DNA of 64,000 nucleotides, taken from positions 248,001-312,000 of the forward strand of contig CAJTRA010000002.1 in the NCBI GenBank assembly GCA_910578345.1. The letters run 5' to 3'. Source of the stretch: an uncultured Lachnospiraceae bacterium (lineage in GTDB: Bacteria; Bacillota; Clostridia; Lachnospirales; Lachnospiraceae). The translations under genes and the position numbers were made by a program. Below the pieces are notes generated by a model. That model was not told where the DNA came from. It was given only the letters and a program-made list of their open reading frames with translations, and did not search any database. Below, piece after piece: positions 8,975 through 17,401 of this stretch. The first letter of the stretch is position 1; each line of letters opens with the position of its first letter.

Positions 8975-9078
8975 TATAGTTAACGACAAAACAAATTGTT
9001 GCCTCCGGTTCCTGTCAAAGCCATATGCGTAAGCCTTTGCAGGACCAAATGCACAATTTCCAAATATTGTTAGCTATA
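8975..9078. repeat. 104-bp imperfect palindrome (MITE-like) in the regulator 5' leader
   Basis: The ends TATAGTTAACGAC (8975-8987) and TTGTTAGCTATA (9067-9078) are inverted copies, and the inner arms also match, for example CCTGTCAAAG near 9015 with CTTTGCAGG near 9038. Arms of about 46 bases align with scattered mismatches. It starts just after the predicted transcription start and ends 25 bases before the regulator ATG, so the mRNA leader would fold into one long hairpin. Terminal inverted repeats plus internal palindrome resemble a miniature inverted-repeat element. Confidence 0.5.
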
Positions 9079-9103
9079 AATACATTGCAGAAACGAGGCA
9101 CCC

Positions 9104-9799
9104 ATGAAAAAAATCCTGATCGTCGAAGATGACACTATATTAAACAAAACCCTGTCCTATAATCTTGTCTCGGAAGGATATGAAACGGCCTCCGCCTACT
9201 CCTGCGTCATGGCAAGGGACCTTCTGAAAGGCTGTTTCCATCTGGCGCTGCTTGACGTTAATCTGCCGGACGGAAGCGGGCTGACCCTCTGCGGCGAGAT
9301 CAGGAAACGGTGGCCGGAGACTTATATCATCTTCCTCACTGCCAATGACAGGGAAAGCGATATGCTGCGAGGGTATGAAGCCGGCGGCGCGGATTATTTC
9401 ACCAAGCCTTTTTCCGTGGCGGTGCTGTGCAAAAAGATCTCCGCCGTATTTGAAGCCTTAGAGCCACACACGCCGCGGCATGATCTGTATGAGGACGGTT
9501 TCCTGCGGATCGATTTCTCCGAACAGACCGCTTCCTTAGACGGCACCCCCATAGATTTCACCCCGAAAGAATACCGCACCCTGCACCTCTTCGTCCAGAA
9601 CAGCCGTCTGATCCTGACCAAGACCCAGATGCTCCATAAGCTGTGGGATGTGGACGGCGATTTCGTGGACGACCACACGCTCACTACCATCATCAGCCGC
9701 ATCCGCAAGAAGATTGAAGTGGATGGGCATAAATATATCAAGACCGCTTACGGCATGGGATATCAGTGGATTGGCGAGGATCACGCTCCTCCTTCATAG
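9104..9799 (+). CDS. OmpR-family response regulator
   Basis: A 231-residue regulator. The receiver domain has Asp9/Asp10, phospho-acceptor Asp51 (LALLDVNLPDGSG), and Lys in YFTKPFS. The winged-helix domain (about 125-228) includes the typical FTPKEYRTLHLF and a closing VDDHTLTTIISRIRKKIE...YGMGYQW recognition region. It lies 42 bases before its kinase and is followed by an ABC ATPase and permease, so it probably controls export or detoxification of a cell-envelope-active compound. The leader contains a long palindrome. Confidence 0.9.
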   Translation: MKKILIVEDDTILNKTLSYNLVSEGYETASAYSCVMARDLLKGCFHLALLDVNLPDGSGLTLCGEIRKRWPETYIIFLTANDRESDMLRGYEAGGADYFTKPFSVAVLCKKISAVFEALEPHTPRHDLYEDGFLRIDFSEQTASLDGTPIDFTPKEYRTLHLFVQNSRLILTKTQMLHKLWDVDGDFVDDHTLTTIISRIRKKIEVDGHKYIKTAYGMGYQWIGEDHAPPS

Positions 9800-9841
9800 C
9801 AAACAATACAAGCTGCATCAAAGAAAGGCATAGTAAAAGAA

Positions 9842-10873
9842 ATGAACCTTCAAAATCTCCCCCTGCGAAAATTTCTGCTCCTGCTCGTGACTGCCGCCAC
9901 TGCCACCTCAGCCCTACTGCTTATTCTTTTCTATCTTTTTACCGGCAGCAATATGACGGTGGCCTGCGGCGTTGTGCTGACTGCCGTAAATTTTGCCTGG
10001 GGCGCTGTGCTCCTATATTTTCTGCAGCGCAAACTGACTGATTTTACAAACAGCCTCTGCCAGACGCTCAACAGCATGATGGACGGCAGCGACAGGCCGC
10101 CTGTGGATCTCAACGCGGAAACTTCTCTGTCCCGCATCACTCACCGGGTGGAACGGCTCTACAACATCATGCATAAGACCAGTCGCCAGACCGCCGAAGA
10201 GAAAGCCAGGATGCAGTCGCTTATGTCCGATATTTCCCATCAGACCAAAACCCCTATCGCAAACCTCAAGATGATCAACGACACCCTACTGACCCACAAC
10301 ATGCCGGCGGCGCAGCAGCAGGAATTTTTCCGGACCTCTATAAACCAGCTCGATAAGCTGGATTTTCTCATTCAGGCTATGGTGAAGACCTCCCGTCTGG
10401 AAACAGGCGTGATCGCTCTGGAGAAGCAACGGGGCTTCGTTGCCGATACGCTGGCTGCCGCCATAAACGGTATCCTTGTCCCGCTGGAAAATAAACAACT
10501 CGCGTTGTCCGTAGACTGCCCGGAGGGAATGACCCTTCTCCACGACAGCCGATGGACGGCGGAAGCCCTCTACAACCTTCTGGATAATGCGGTAAAGTAC
10601 ACTCCTGAAAAGGGCCGCATCCAGGTGACGGTGCAGAATCTGGAAATGTTTCTGCGGATCGATGTAGCCGACAGCGGCCGGGGCATTCCCGAAAGCGAAC
10701 AAGCTGCGATCTTCAAACGTTTCTATCGGGAGACAGCGGTACACGACATAGACGGGATCGGCATCGGTCTCTATCTGACCCGTGAGATCGTCACCATGCA
10801 GGGCGGGTTTATCAGAGTCGATTCCACTGTCGGAGCGGGTTCTGTCTTCTCCGTCTATCTGCCGAAAACATGA
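9842..10873 (+). CDS. Sensor histidine kinase, short intramembrane-sensing type
   Basis: A 343-residue kinase. Two helices (about 11-33 and 38-60) are separated by only a few residues, so there is no outside sensor domain, as in BceS-like kinases that read the state of a partner ABC transporter. The phospho-acceptor is His133 in SDISHQTKTPIANL. The ATPase has the N box LYNLLDNAVKYTP, G1 DSGRGIP and G2 GIGIGLYL. It sits between its OmpR regulator and an ABC transporter operon with its own promoter. Confidence 0.9.
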   Translation: MNLQNLPLRKFLLLLVTAATATSALLLILFYLFTGSNMTVACGVVLTAVNFAWGAVLLYFLQRKLTDFTNSLCQTLNSMMDGSDRPPVDLNAETSLSRITHRVERLYNIMHKTSRQTAEEKARMQSLMSDISHQTKTPIANLKMINDTLLTHNMPAAQQQEFFRTSINQLDKLDFLIQAMVKTSRLETGVIALEKQRGFVADTLAAAINGILVPLENKQLALSVDCPEGMTLLHDSRWTAEALYNLLDNAVKYTPEKGRIQVTVQNLEMFLRIDVADSGRGIPESEQAAIFKRFYRETAVHDIDGIGIGLYLTREIVTMQGGFIRVDSTVGAGSVFSVYLPKT

Positions 10874-10941
10874 GGTTCCCCGAAATGTAAAATGTCCTGA
10901 GATTGAAGCAATTTGACGGGCATTTTTTTATTTCTGAGATA

Positions 10942-10967
10942 ATTCTGCAACCTTTTCGCTTTATAAT
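10942..10967 (+). promoter_or_regulatory. Promoter of the second ABC operon with shared upstream box
   Basis: ATTCTGCAAC (10942-10951), 10 bases, then a consensus TATAAT (10962-10967), 56 bases before the ATPase ATG. The box, its spacing and the following TTTT match the promoter at 8946. The -35 position has no good consensus, as expected for an activator-dependent promoter. Confidence 0.55.
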
Positions 10968-11023
10968 GCTATCAGAACAAACAAAGCCGCATTCCCGATC
11001 TCTTAAGAAAGGCAGGTAATCCC

Positions 11024-11689
11024 ATGAGTATCCTACAGACAACAGATCTTAGAAAATATTACGGCGCCGGGCCGAACATCACCCGCGCCCTCGACGGCGT
11101 GAGTTTTTGCGTGGAGGAAGGAGAGTTTGTGGCGGTGGTAGGCACTTCCGGCAGCGGCAAATCCACTCTTCTTAATATGATGGGCGGACTGGACGTGCCC
11201 ACTTCCGGCTCCGTCCGTGTGCGGGAAAAGGAACTGGCAGACATGGACGACGAACAGCTCACCATCTTCCGCCGCCGCAACATCGGCTTTATTTTCCAGA
11301 ATTACAATCTTTCCCCTATTCTGAACGTGTATGAGAATATCGTGCTGCCGGTGGAACTGGACGGTGACACTGCGGATCGGAAATTCATGGAAGGCGTTAT
11401 TTCCATGTTAGGGCTTCAGGACAAGCTTCACAATATGCCGGGCAACCTGTCCGGCGGCCAGCAGCAGCGCGTCGCCATCGCCCGCGCCCTCGTGGCCAAA
11501 CCGGCCATCGTTCTGGCCGATGAGCCGACGGGAAACCTGGACAGCCGCACCAGCGCCGACGTGCTGGGACTTCTGCAGCGCACCAGCAATGAACTGAACC
11601 AGACCATCGTCATGATCACCCACAACGACAGCATCGCCCAACTTGCCGACCGGATCATACGGATCGAGGACGGACGTATCGTCAGTTAG
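11024..11689 (+). CDS. ABC transporter ATP-binding protein (MacB/LolD type)
   Basis: A 221-residue ATPase: Walker A GTSGSGKST (residues 40-48), signature LSGGQQQRVAIARAL, Walker B and D loop IVLADEPTGNLDS and the switch His in MITHN. An AAAGGCAGG site precedes the ATG. The permease follows 43 bases after the stop. Its promoter shares a box with that of the upstream regulator/kinase pair, which ties the four genes into one sensing and export module. The family works with FtsX-type permeases on peptides, lipoproteins or macrolides; the substrate is unknown. Confidence 0.9.
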   Translation: MSILQTTDLRKYYGAGPNITRALDGVSFCVEEGEFVAVVGTSGSGKSTLLNMMGGLDVPTSGSVRVREKELADMDDEQLTIFRRRNIGFIFQNYNLSPILNVYENIVLPVELDGDTADRKFMEGVISMLGLQDKLHNMPGNLSGGQQQRVAIARALVAKPAIVLADEPTGNLDSRTSADVLGLLQRTSNELNQTIVMITHNDSIAQLADRIIRIEDGRIVS

Positions 11690-11732
11690 AAGAAGAAAAC
11701 TTATCTATATTAGGAAAGGTGTGGTGAAACTC

Positions 11733-14117
11733 ATGATATTTGCATTTGAAAACGATACAGGAAAAGTGATCAGGCGCCTGGCCCGCCGCAGTATGCAGGC
11801 CGACAGAAGACGTAGCCTTTTTATCGTTCTTACGATCTCTCTGGCCGTCTGTCTGATGGGAATGCTGGGTTTTATCCAGTCTGCCAGAAGGATGCGGACA
11901 AGAGAAGAGATTCAGGGCCATTACCAGGCCGGGTGCATCGGCACGATAGAAGAGATAAAGCGCCTTGCCGATACCGGAAAATTTGAGAAATGGGGCTATA
12001 CCATAGACGGCCCCAGAATCCGCTACCAGGACAGTCACCTGTCCTTTGGCTTCGTGGATCCGGGCATGATCGATCTGATGAAATCCGAAGAGATAAGCGG
12101 CGTTTATCCGCAGACGGATACGGAACTTGCCGCGGAACGCGCTTTTCTGGAATATTACGGGCTGCCGGTCAGGACAGGCCAGTCTGTCACCCTGGATCTG
12201 GGGGACGGCGAGCGTGCCTATACGGTCACTGCCATTCTGGAAAAAGACAATGCCAGCAGGGAATTTACTTTCTGGATCTCTGAGTCCGCCGCTCTTGCCC
12301 TTGCAGGCCACAGGGAAGCCCCATACGAACTGCGGTTTCGTTTTGTACAGAACGGGTCCGGCGACACGGAGCAGCTGCGGGCCGATATCAACGCCTTTTT
12401 CCAGGAAATGGGTATCCCCGAAGACCGGACTTTCTTCAGTTCAAACTATTTCGAGATGGCGGAATTATACCTGGGCAGCGATATGGAGGCTTATCTGCTC
12501 TCAGTGGTGATTGCCCTGGTCTGCGCGGTGGTGATCTACAACATCTTCTACATTTCCGTGATGGGAAAGCTGCGCGAGTACGGCCGCCTAAAAGTGTTGG
12601 GCGCAACGCCCGCACAGCTGCGGCATATTGTCAAAAGGGAACAGCGCCTTCTGACAGCGGTTTCGATCCCGCCGGGACTGGTCGCGGCGGCGGTCATTAC
12701 CACGATCCTGATGCCCGGTTACTGGGCATGGGCAGACAATCTTAAGTTTGCGGTGGTCATCTCCGTGCTGACCTACGCGATGGTCCTAATAGCGGCCAGA
12801 AAGCCGCTGCAGCTTGCCGGAAAAGTATCCGCCATCGAAGCGATACGGACGACGGCCTACTCCCAACAGCAGGAATGCCGTGCCCCCAGGCACAGGCATC
12901 GTCCGCTGACTCTGCCCAGACTGGCCCTTATGAACTTTTCCCGCAGCCGCAAGAAGGCTTTCGTGACCTCCCTGTCTCTTAGCCTGACCGGTATTCTGCT
13001 GCTCTGCGTCTCAGCCTATGCCAGTTCCATCGACGTAGAGGCCATGGCGCTGGCCCAGTTTGGCGACCACAGTAACTACCTGTTGGAACTGGGACCGCAC
13101 AAGGATTACAGCGGTCCCGGCGTGCCGGAACTGCAGAAGGAGGAATTGTTCAGCCAGGCGCTGCAGGAAAAACTTACAGCCCTTCCCGATGTGGATCATA
13201 TCACCACCTACAATACAACCTGCGTACAGATCCCTGAGATCTGGGAAGAGGAGCCTTTTACCGTGACGGGACTGGACGAAGAGCAGATGACAGCGATGTT
13301 TTCACCGGACATGATACTGGACGGCGCCGTGGACCATGGGCAGCTGCTTCATGAGAACGGTATTCTGGTCTGCCCCGGCTTCAGCACGCTAAAGACCGTC
13401 TACCACGCGGAATACAAGCCCGGCGATACCGTTACCCTGGAAGCTTATAACGGAAAGACGAAGACCTACACCGTGCAGGGAATCGTAAAGCACCCCTGGA
13501 TCGGCCCTACCAACTTTTTCATCCTGCCCACGGAAGAATTGTCTGCGCTTTACCCGGAGATCGATGACTTTACGACTGTCCTCAACATTCATGCGAAAGC
13601 GGACAGCGAACAGCTCAGGCAGGCCATATTCGATACGGTGACGTCCGACAATATCACCATCTCCGTGCTGGATGATCTGACCGCACAGTTAAATGTCAGC
13701 CTTCAGGACGATGTGAAAAGATATTACGGCATCCTGATCTTCGTGTTTCTCTTCTCGCTGATCAACCTTGCAAACACGCTGATCACAAACCTTCTGGCCC
13801 GCCAGCAGGAATTCGGCATCTTCCAGTCCGTGGGCATGAGCAACAGACAGCTTTCTTCCATGCTTTCCTGCGAGTGCCTGTATTATATAGGGATCACGCT
13901 GACCGCCACCCTGACGATCGGAACAGCGTGCAGCATGGTCCTCTGCCGTGCCTTCGACCAGCTGGGCATCTTCGGAAAAGTCACCTATCATTTCCCGCTT
14001 CTGCAGGTAACACTGTTTACTGCCGCGCTCCTGCTCGTGCAGGCGGTGTTCTCCGTCTGTGCGGTCCGCTATTCCAGAGGGCTGTCGCTTGTGGAGCGGA
14101 TTAAGGCGGTGGATTAA
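11733..14117 (+). CDS. FtsX-type ABC permease with duplicated domain
   Basis: A 794-residue protein beginning MIFAFENDTGKVIRRLARRS at the ATG 11733, after a GGAAAGGTG site; an in-frame upstream extension would overlap the ATPase gene. One helix near residues 30-48, a first outside domain (about 55-245), helices at about 255-365, one near 420, a second outside domain (about 445-655), and three C-terminal helices. Each half carries an FtsX core (LREYGRLKVLGATPAQLR and QQEFGIFQSVGMSNRQL). This is the duplicated MacB/SalY-like architecture, unlike the BceB type at 5314. A strong terminator follows. Confidence 0.9.
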   Translation: MIFAFENDTGKVIRRLARRSMQADRRRSLFIVLTISLAVCLMGMLGFIQSARRMRTREEIQGHYQAGCIGTIEEIKRLADTGKFEKWGYTIDGPRIRYQDSHLSFGFVDPGMIDLMKSEEISGVYPQTDTELAAERAFLEYYGLPVRTGQSVTLDLGDGERAYTVTAILEKDNASREFTFWISESAALALAGHREAPYELRFRFVQNGSGDTEQLRADINAFFQEMGIPEDRTFFSSNYFEMAELYLGSDMEAYLLSVVIALVCAVVIYNIFYISVMGKLREYGRLKVLGATPAQLRHIVKREQRLLTAVSIPPGLVAAAVITTILMPGYWAWADNLKFAVVISVLTYAMVLIAARKPLQLAGKVSAIEAIRTTAYSQQQECRAPRHRHRPLTLPRLALMNFSRSRKKAFVTSLSLSLTGILLLCVSAYASSIDVEAMALAQFGDHSNYLLELGPHKDYSGPGVPELQKEELFSQALQEKLTALPDVDHITTYNTTCVQIPEIWEEEPFTVTGLDEEQMTAMFSPDMILDGAVDHGQLLHENGILVCPGFSTLKTVYHAEYKPGDTVTLEAYNGKTKTYTVQGIVKHPWIGPTNFFILPTEELSALYPEIDDFTTVLNIHAKADSEQLRQAIFDTVTSDNITISVLDDLTAQLNVSLQDDVKRYYGILIFVFLFSLINLANTLITNLLARQQEFGIFQSVGMSNRQLSSMLSCECLYYIGITLTATLTIGTACSMVLCRAFDQLGIFGKVTYHFPLLQVTLFTAALLLVQAVFSVCAVRYSRGLSLVERIKAVD

Positions 14118-14137
14118 CTTATCGTTTCGTATAAGAA

Positions 14138-14179
14138 AGAGCATCCGGATCTTCCTTTTCCGGATGCTCTTCGTTTTTT
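14138..14179 (+). terminator. Intrinsic terminator after the second ABC operon
   Basis: AGAGCATCCGGA (14138-14149) pairs perfectly with TCCGGATGCTCT (14159-14170) and is followed by TCGTTTTTTAA. It lies between converging genes and, since the complement carries A-rich flank too, may also stop the MFS transcript. Confidence 0.85.
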
Positions 14180-14230
14180 AACGAGCCTTTTATAATCTTT
14201 CCTGAAAGAAAAATGATATCTAAGTTTGCG

Positions 14231-15391
14231 CTATGCACCGAAAAAGTACCCTTTTGTTCCCTTGATCTGCCGCAGCACAAAGACCCCTCCCACCAGGCAC
14301 AATCCGGCGCCAAACAGAAATGTTACAGGCAGACTTGTTTCCGCCAGCTGTCCAAATGCTATGTTCGTTCCGGCGCCGACACTGTCTATGATAACAGCAT
14401 TGACGCTGAGCGCCGTAGCTCTGTTATCTGTACTGATCTGCCTGTTCTGCAGTTCCGTCTGCAACGGCTGAAACAGGCTGAAAGAGATCCGCAGCATTAA
14501 CACGCCCAGAACAGAGAGCAATGGACTTTCCGTGATCGCTAACAGGATACAGGCAGCCGCGGCAGAACCATAGAATAACGCAGTACATCTAAGATCTCCC
14601 AGCCTCTCTGTAAACTTATAAGACCATGCGCCGCATAGACCGGCAATCGTCACCAGAATATAGATATATCCCATCGCGGCAGTATTCAGCCCGCATCTTT
14701 CGTATTGAAGCTGATTCAGAAACACCGTCACCGTCTGATGTGTCTCGCCTAACAGTGCAGTCCCGACAAGAAGAAGCAGCAGATTTCTATTCTTCCATGT
14801 ACGCTGCAGCGGCAGCCACAGATTCTCTGTGCGGGAAGTCCTCTCCCCCTCCCTTCTCACTTCAGTGAGTCCGGCGGAAAGAATGGCCGCCAATCCATAG
14901 CTTATGACTGTCAGAAAACCAGCCAGGCGATAATGATCTCTCACGAACAGGGAAAACAAAAGGGCTGCAAACAAGAGACCTGCCGTTCCCAGACTGTTAT
15001 AAATTCCAAATACTTTCTGGCTTTCACCCTTCTTGCAGGATAAATAAAGAAATGCGCTGTCCACGCCGGAAAGACCGGCGATCACGACACTTAAGATCAC
15101 CCGTTCCAAAAGAAAACAGCCAAAGCCGGAGGCTTTCCAGAACACGATCTTAGAAATGAAATACAATACGCAGCAAAGCAGAAGCGTCCGTTTATATCCG
15201 ATCTTATCCGCGATCATTCCCCATGGAAATTCCAGGAGCAGGCATAAAATAAGAGAAATGCTTTCAATAACGGTGATCTGTAATACCGACACGCCCTGGG
15301 CCTGCCGGTACAACGTGGCAACAGGGCCATAGAATACCATACCCTGCAACAGGGAAATGGCATACATCAGATAGATATTTCTTCTTTTCAT
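14231..15391 (-). CDS. MFS transporter (probable drug exporter)
   Basis: A 386-residue membrane protein with about 12 hydrophobic helices in two halves. The MFS loop 2-3 signature is present as PWGMIADKIGYKRTLL (about residues 56-71). The start ATG at 15391 follows AAAGGA by about 11 bases. No substrate can be read from the sequence, but the 130-base leader has a five-codon leader peptide with its own ribosome site, a terminator-like hairpin and arms able to hide the gene's ribosome site, an arrangement typical of ribosome-targeting-drug efflux and resistance genes. It is downstream of DUF1848 on the same strand. Confidence 0.85.
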   Translation of the reverse strand: MKRRNIYLMYAISLLQGMVFYGPVATLYRQAQGVSVLQITVIESISLILCLLLEFPWGMIADKIGYKRTLLLCCVLYFISKIVFWKASGFGCFLLERVILSVVIAGLSGVDSAFLYLSCKKGESQKVFGIYNSLGTAGLLFAALLFSLFVRDHYRLAGFLTVISYGLAAILSAGLTEVRREGERTSRTENLWLPLQRTWKNRNLLLLLVGTALLGETHQTVTVFLNQLQYERCGLNTAAMGYIYILVTIAGLCGAWSYKFTERLGDLRCTALFYGSAAAACILLAITESPLLSVLGVLMLRISFSLFQPLQTELQNRQISTDNRATALSVNAVIIDSVGAGTNIAFGQLAETSLPVTFLFGAGLCLVGGVFVLRQIKGTKGYFFGA

Positions 15392-15409
15392 GTGAAGTAG
15401 TCGTCCTTT

Positions 15410-15507
15410 CCAAATTTAAATACAACAAAAACAGGCCAGCCTCAGATCAGACTGCCCAATATCAATCTCTCATCGATAAACTGTTGTACTTAAATTGGAA
15501 AATACAT
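15410..15507 (-). promoter_or_regulatory. Attenuator-like leader of the MFS gene
   Basis: On the minus strand the order is: leader peptide (15507-15490), first arm CCAATTTAAGTACAAC (15498-15483), a GC-rich hairpin (15457-15434) followed by TGTTTTTGTT, and second arm GTTGTATTTAAATTTGG (15426-15410) directly before the AAAGGA ribosome site. The arms pair over about 16 bases with one mismatch and a one-base bulge. The first arm overlaps the last codons and stop of the leader peptide, so ribosome position on the peptide can decide the fold. Confidence 0.55.
15490..15507 (-). CDS. Leader peptide MYFPI
   Basis: A five-codon reading frame (ATG to TAA) coding MYFPI, preceded at 8 bases by GAGGT (15520-15516), which itself begins at the stop codon of the DUF1848 gene. 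It is too short for normal gene calling. Its last codons lie inside a sequence that can pair with the region before the MFS ribosome site. Function as a drug-sensing stalling peptide is inference. Confidence 0.45.
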   Translation of the reverse strand: MYFPI

Positions 15508-15520
15508 GAACCGGCACCTC

Positions 15521-16465
15521 TTAATCTAAATCAAATAAACTCATCTGACCATCCCTGAAAGACTTCATCTCTCTCGGCTTAACAATATCCTCCGCCACTA
15601 TTTCCCCATACAATAAAGGGGAAAAGGGATTGTGCTTTCCACGGCAATCTTCGACAAGCGTCTGGTTAAAATTCGCGTAGCAGTACACACAGCCGTTCCC
15701 GCAAGTGTTATATGCGCCAAGGTCTATACTGGAAACACACCCGCAGGAAGCCCGTTGATTCCTATCTCGCTCCACGTTAAGCCTGAAGCTGCCAATGCGT
15801 TCGAAGCGCTTCGAATCTATACAGCTGGCATGACCAACCCCATACTTCTTAAAGTCAATATCCTCGGCACAAGTGTCGATAGAGATTCCATGCTCCCTTG
15901 CAATATCAGCGAAATGTTCCGTCAACTCCTCCGCCTGTTCAGCGGTCGGCGGGCAAATGCCAAGAGGCGTAATACTGCGTCGTATATTTTTATATAAATC
16001 GAGAAAACTGATTGTACACTTTTCGGTATGATCCGCGATCTTATCACAAAGTATGCCAAAATGCTTTATATGATACCGCACCGTATATTGATCATTCACC
16101 AGTATCGGATCATATCGCCATATTACGCACTCTTTGCCGATCCGTGCGGAAAGTTTTTGAAATGTCGGGATAATTACGTCATTCTTTGACGGGACATTCC
16201 TCTCAACATCGGTTCCATAAGGCGTCAGCGTAAACTGAAAATAGTAAGGATACTCCCGTAACTCGTCCAGGCGATTTAACATGGGCGTCGGGTTCTTAGT
16301 CCAGAATACAATTCCGTCTACCACATCCGGCGACAATAATACCTCGCTGACTCTGTGAGGATTCATAGGATTTCGGACATAGGCATATCCTTCTTTCAGT
16401 CTTTGAAAAAACCATTCCGAATAAAAAGCCGGAATATCTGTTCTTCGGCTTGCACTGATTAGCAC
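15521..16465 (-). CDS. DUF1848 family protein (radical-SAM-like)
   Basis: A 314-residue protein starting at a GTG (16465) 7 bases after GGAGGTG. It begins MLISASRRTDIPAFYSEWF and contains FWTKNP (about 53-58), both hallmarks of DUF1848. Near the C-terminus the cysteines of CGC...TCGNGCVYCYAN form a C-x3-C-x2-C cluster, suggesting an iron-sulfur centre like that of radical SAM enzymes but at the opposite end of the protein. Reaction and substrate are unknown. The downstream MFS leader begins at its stop codon, so the two may share a transcript. Confidence 0.85.
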   Translation of the reverse strand: MLISASRRTDIPAFYSEWFFQRLKEGYAYVRNPMNPHRVSEVLLSPDVVDGIVFWTKNPTPMLNRLDELREYPYYFQFTLTPYGTDVERNVPSKNDVIIPTFQKLSARIGKECVIWRYDPILVNDQYTVRYHIKHFGILCDKIADHTEKCTISFLDLYKNIRRSITPLGICPPTAEQAEELTEHFADIAREHGISIDTCAEDIDFKKYGVGHASCIDSKRFERIGSFRLNVERDRNQRASCGCVSSIDLGAYNTCGNGCVYCYANFNQTLVEDCRGKHNPFSPLLYGEIVAEDIVKPREMKSFRDGQMSLFDLD

Positions 16466-16615
16466 TGCCCCACCTCCGCATCTATCTTGCGATACGGCGT
16501 ATCGCCTACGCTAATCTTATCACAATACTGCCTGATCGGCAAAACAAAAATTTTTCATAATATCTTAAGATGTTTTAGAGTTTTCTTAGAGACTATTCTG
16601 ATAAAATCCATTTTG

Positions 16616-16649
16616 AAAATCGGACAACGACAAAACGATTGCCGATTTT
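16616..16649. other. Inverted repeat upstream of the lipoprotein gene
   Basis: AAAATCGG (16616-16623) and CCGATTTT (16642-16649), extendable by TTG/GAA flanks, about 70 bases before the lipoprotein ATG. It follows an AT-rich stretch with a GATAAAAT -10-like sequence (16600s), so it could be an operator or leader hairpin. The rest of 16466-16717 shows nothing clear. Confidence 0.3.
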
Positions 16650-16717
16650 GAATAAGAGGAGGGCCTGTGGGGTTCTGTTGATAGGCAGGGACTACAGGCT
16701 CCGGAATGGAGGATAAG

Positions 16718-17401
16718 ATGAGAAACAAACTAAGAAGAGGAATCCTGTTAACCGGCATTCTGTGCGTCATGAGCTTTATGGTGTGTGCCTGTGGCAAAGA
16801 TGAGGCGGCGGTTGGAGCGGAAGAGCAGCAATCAGACGCGGACGATTCGGATCCGGCAGGAGATGTTCTTTCGCCGAAAGCGTCTGCAGATGAAGGGGAG
16901 GCCGGTGCTGCGCAGGATTTTCCGCCGGAAGCGAAGGCAGACGGCACCGGAGCAGATCCCGCTGCGTCAGACAGTACCGGTACGGGGGAAGACGTCAACA
17001 AGGCCGGCGGCGATACCCGGAAAGAACAGGCGGAGGCGCAGGATACACCCAGTGCCTGGGAAGACGGTGCCCCGGACCTGGAAGGTACTATCAAGGAACT
17101 GCAGGATAGCCGTCTGACAGTGGTAGAGGCTGTGACCGGTACGGATGATGACGAAGGGGGTTCTATAATGGCTGAGCCTGCGCCCGGAGCCGACGATTCC
17201 GAATTTAACAAGGTCACCGTGACTTACGATGAGAAGACGCTATTTGCCGTCAAGACCATTTATGACGGCGGCGCCAGATCCGAGATGGAAGAAGCAACGA
17301 CACAGGATCTGGCAAAAGACAGGTCAGTGGAAGTTTGGGGCAGCCTGTCAGGCGGCGAACTAAAAGCGACGCAGATTTGCATCTTATATGTCATCCGCTA
17401 A
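16718..17401 (+). CDS. Small lipoprotein with acidic linker
   Basis: A 227-residue protein starting at the ATG 16718, 5 bases after GGAGG. The signal MRNKLRRGILLTGILCVMSF ends with the lipobox VCAC, so it should be anchored to the outer face of the membrane. Residues 25-125 are a low-complexity Asp/Glu/Ala/Gly linker; residues 128-227 form a compact beta-rich domain (LEGTIKEL...LTVVEAV...VTVTYDEKTLFAV...VEVWGSL) that resembles small DUF5666-like barrels. Function unknown. Its stop overlaps that of the convergent DUF3892 gene by 4 bases. Confidence 0.75.
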   Translation: MRNKLRRGILLTGILCVMSFMVCACGKDEAAVGAEEQQSDADDSDPAGDVLSPKASADEGEAGAAQDFPPEAKADGTGADPAASDSTGTGEDVNKAGGDTRKEQAEAQDTPSAWEDGAPDLEGTIKELQDSRLTVVEAVTGTDDDEGGSIMAEPAPGADDSEFNKVTVTYDEKTLFAVKTIYDGGARSEMEEATTQDLAKDRSVEVWGSLSGGELKATQICILYVIR

